A DNA stretch of 6,320 bases from JACQFZ01 sp036396275 (GTDB taxonomy: Bacteria; Pseudomonadota; Gammaproteobacteria; Acidiferrobacterales; Sulfurifustaceae): positions 1 to 6,320 of the forward strand of contig DASWLD010000197.1 in NCBI GenBank assembly GCA_036396275.1, given 5' to 3'. Positions within the stretch are counted from its first letter, which is position 1. Each line of letters starts with the position of its first letter. Of this stretch, positions 5,860 through 6,320 are shown in pieces. Position numbers and translations under genes: made by a program. The notes below the pieces were generated by a model. That model was not told the DNA's origin, made no database searches, and saw only the letters and a program-made list of their open reading frames with translations.

Positions 5860-6074
5860 TTACATCTGCGGTTCAGCCGCGCCTTCCCCTTTCGTTTCCG
5901 GAATTTCGGTCATAGTCGCTTCGGTCAGCAACAGGTGCTCGCGATCGACACGGCGTTTTCGAGCGCCACGCGCGCGACCTTGGTCGGGTCGACGATGCCG
6001 GTCTCGAACAAGTCCACGTACTCCTTTCGCGCCGCGTCAAACCCGAGATTGTCCCCGGCATCGAGCATGCGGTC
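5860..6074 (-). pseudogene. groEL: 3' fragment of a GroEL-type chaperonin, frameshifted
   Basis: Read from about 6074, the frame gives DRMLDAGDNLGFDAARKEY, then VDLFETGIVDPTKVARVAL and ENAVSIAST, which matches the last part of GroEL (the DPTKV...ALENAVSVAS region). At about 5933-5934 one base is missing: ACCTG where ACCCTG is expected. The next frame continues LLLTEATMTEIPETKGEG and ends PQM at a TAA (5862-5860). About 70 of the usual ~545 codons remain, the upstream ~87% of the gene is absent, and the fragment starts out of frame inside a YbaK-like reading frame. The tail lacks the GGM repeat of the main housekeeping GroEL, so this was probably a secondary paralogue. It cannot make a working chaperonin. 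A sequencing or assembly error could explain the single-base shift but not the missing 5' part. Confidence 0.8.
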
Positions 6075-6319
6075 ACGAGCGAAAAAGCGCGCCGGAATTT
6101 GTCCGACAGCCGGTGCAGCTGAACGTACCGGTCTCCCGGAATGACGGCCATCAGGAACCCCCAGTCGTCTCCGACAACGACGGCCTTGGCGATGCGCCCG
6201 GGCGGGACGTGCGACGCAGCGGCGGTCTGCTTGCTCGATAGCGACGTCGGATGTCGCACGACGGCGTAGCGGGTGTGATGTTCATCAAGGTAACGTTCGA
6301 CGGTTTTGGCAATGACCAT
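6071..6319 (-). pseudogene. 5' fragment of a YbaK/EbsC-type aminoacyl-tRNA deacylase
   Basis: The ATG at 6319 opens MVIAKTVERYLDEHHTRY and gives about 83 family-like residues: the HPTSLSSKQTAAASHVPPGR region, then IAKAVVVGDDWGFLMAVIPG (Lys45 at the position of the family's conserved active-site lysine) and RYVQLHRLSDKF. Full YbaK-type proteins, which hydrolyse mischarged tRNAs, are roughly 150-160 residues. After residue ~83 the similarity stops and the frame runs through groEL-derived DNA in the wrong phase to a TGA at 5873, adding about 65 low-complexity Arg/Ser-rich residues. The open frame of 148 codons is thus a chimera of near-normal length without the second half of the fold. Only one base precedes the ATG, so its ribosome-binding site and any further upstream extension cannot be judged. 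Confidence 0.75.
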
Positions 6320-6320
6320 G

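Noticed and set aside
5640..5915. 91-codon plus-strand open frame
   Set aside because: Runs into the GroEL remnant in antisense; no start signal and low-complexity basic product.

Overview
The window reads like GC-rich proteobacterial chromosome, most likely betaproteobacterial (low confidence). The reasons are codon use dominated by G/C third positions, repeats of the CCCTCTCCC/GGGAGAGGG family, and close resemblance of several proteins to family members I associate with that group. No rRNA, tRNA, CRISPR array or insertion sequence was seen.

Layout. 1-78 is the 3' end of a membrane-protein gene. 79-376 is intergenic and holds a hairpin, one C/G-rich inverted repeat and a candidate promoter. 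377-2062 (+) encodes a fatty-acyl-type AMP-forming CoA ligase with an unusual Lys/Ala-rich N-terminus. Convergent to it at 2169-2420 (-) is a small thioredoxin-fold protein that lacks the first active-site cysteine. Divergent from that gene is a Crp/Fnr-family regulator at 2520-3230 (+). The roughly 100-nt region between those two genes carries a perfect FNR-type palindrome (TTGAC-N4-GTCAA) overlapping the likely -35 of a promoter whose start point falls almost on the regulator's ATG. An imperfect inverted repeat at 3247-3321 separates the regulator from a convergent three-gene minus-strand unit: universal stress protein (5141-4698), PRPP-binding phosphoribosyltransferase-like protein (4632-3982) and Ser-type dienelactone-hydrolase-like protein (3980-3339). 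The last two are one base apart.

5142-5859 contains no convincing gene. Its first half is a cluster of C/G-rich inverted repeats, one of them a compound nested structure. 5860-6319 holds a gene ruin on the minus strand. The first ~83 codons of a YbaK/EbsC-type aminoacyl-tRNA deacylase are joined out of frame to the last ~70 codons of a GroEL-type chaperonin, and the GroEL part carries a further one-base frameshift.

How it may work together. Universal stress protein, phosphoribosyltransferase, hydrolase, an FNR-like regulator, a chaperonin remnant and a YbaK remnant resemble the low-oxygen/stress islands known from other bacteria, for example the lxa locus of Burkholderia cenocepacia and DosR-regulon genes of mycobacteria. 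The link to oxygen or nitrogen oxides is inferred from the FNR-type box and the regulator's recognition helix. No FNR box was found in front of the stress operon itself. The most notable items are the regulator's box/promoter/leaderless-start arrangement and the ybaK-groEL junction next to the repeat cluster.
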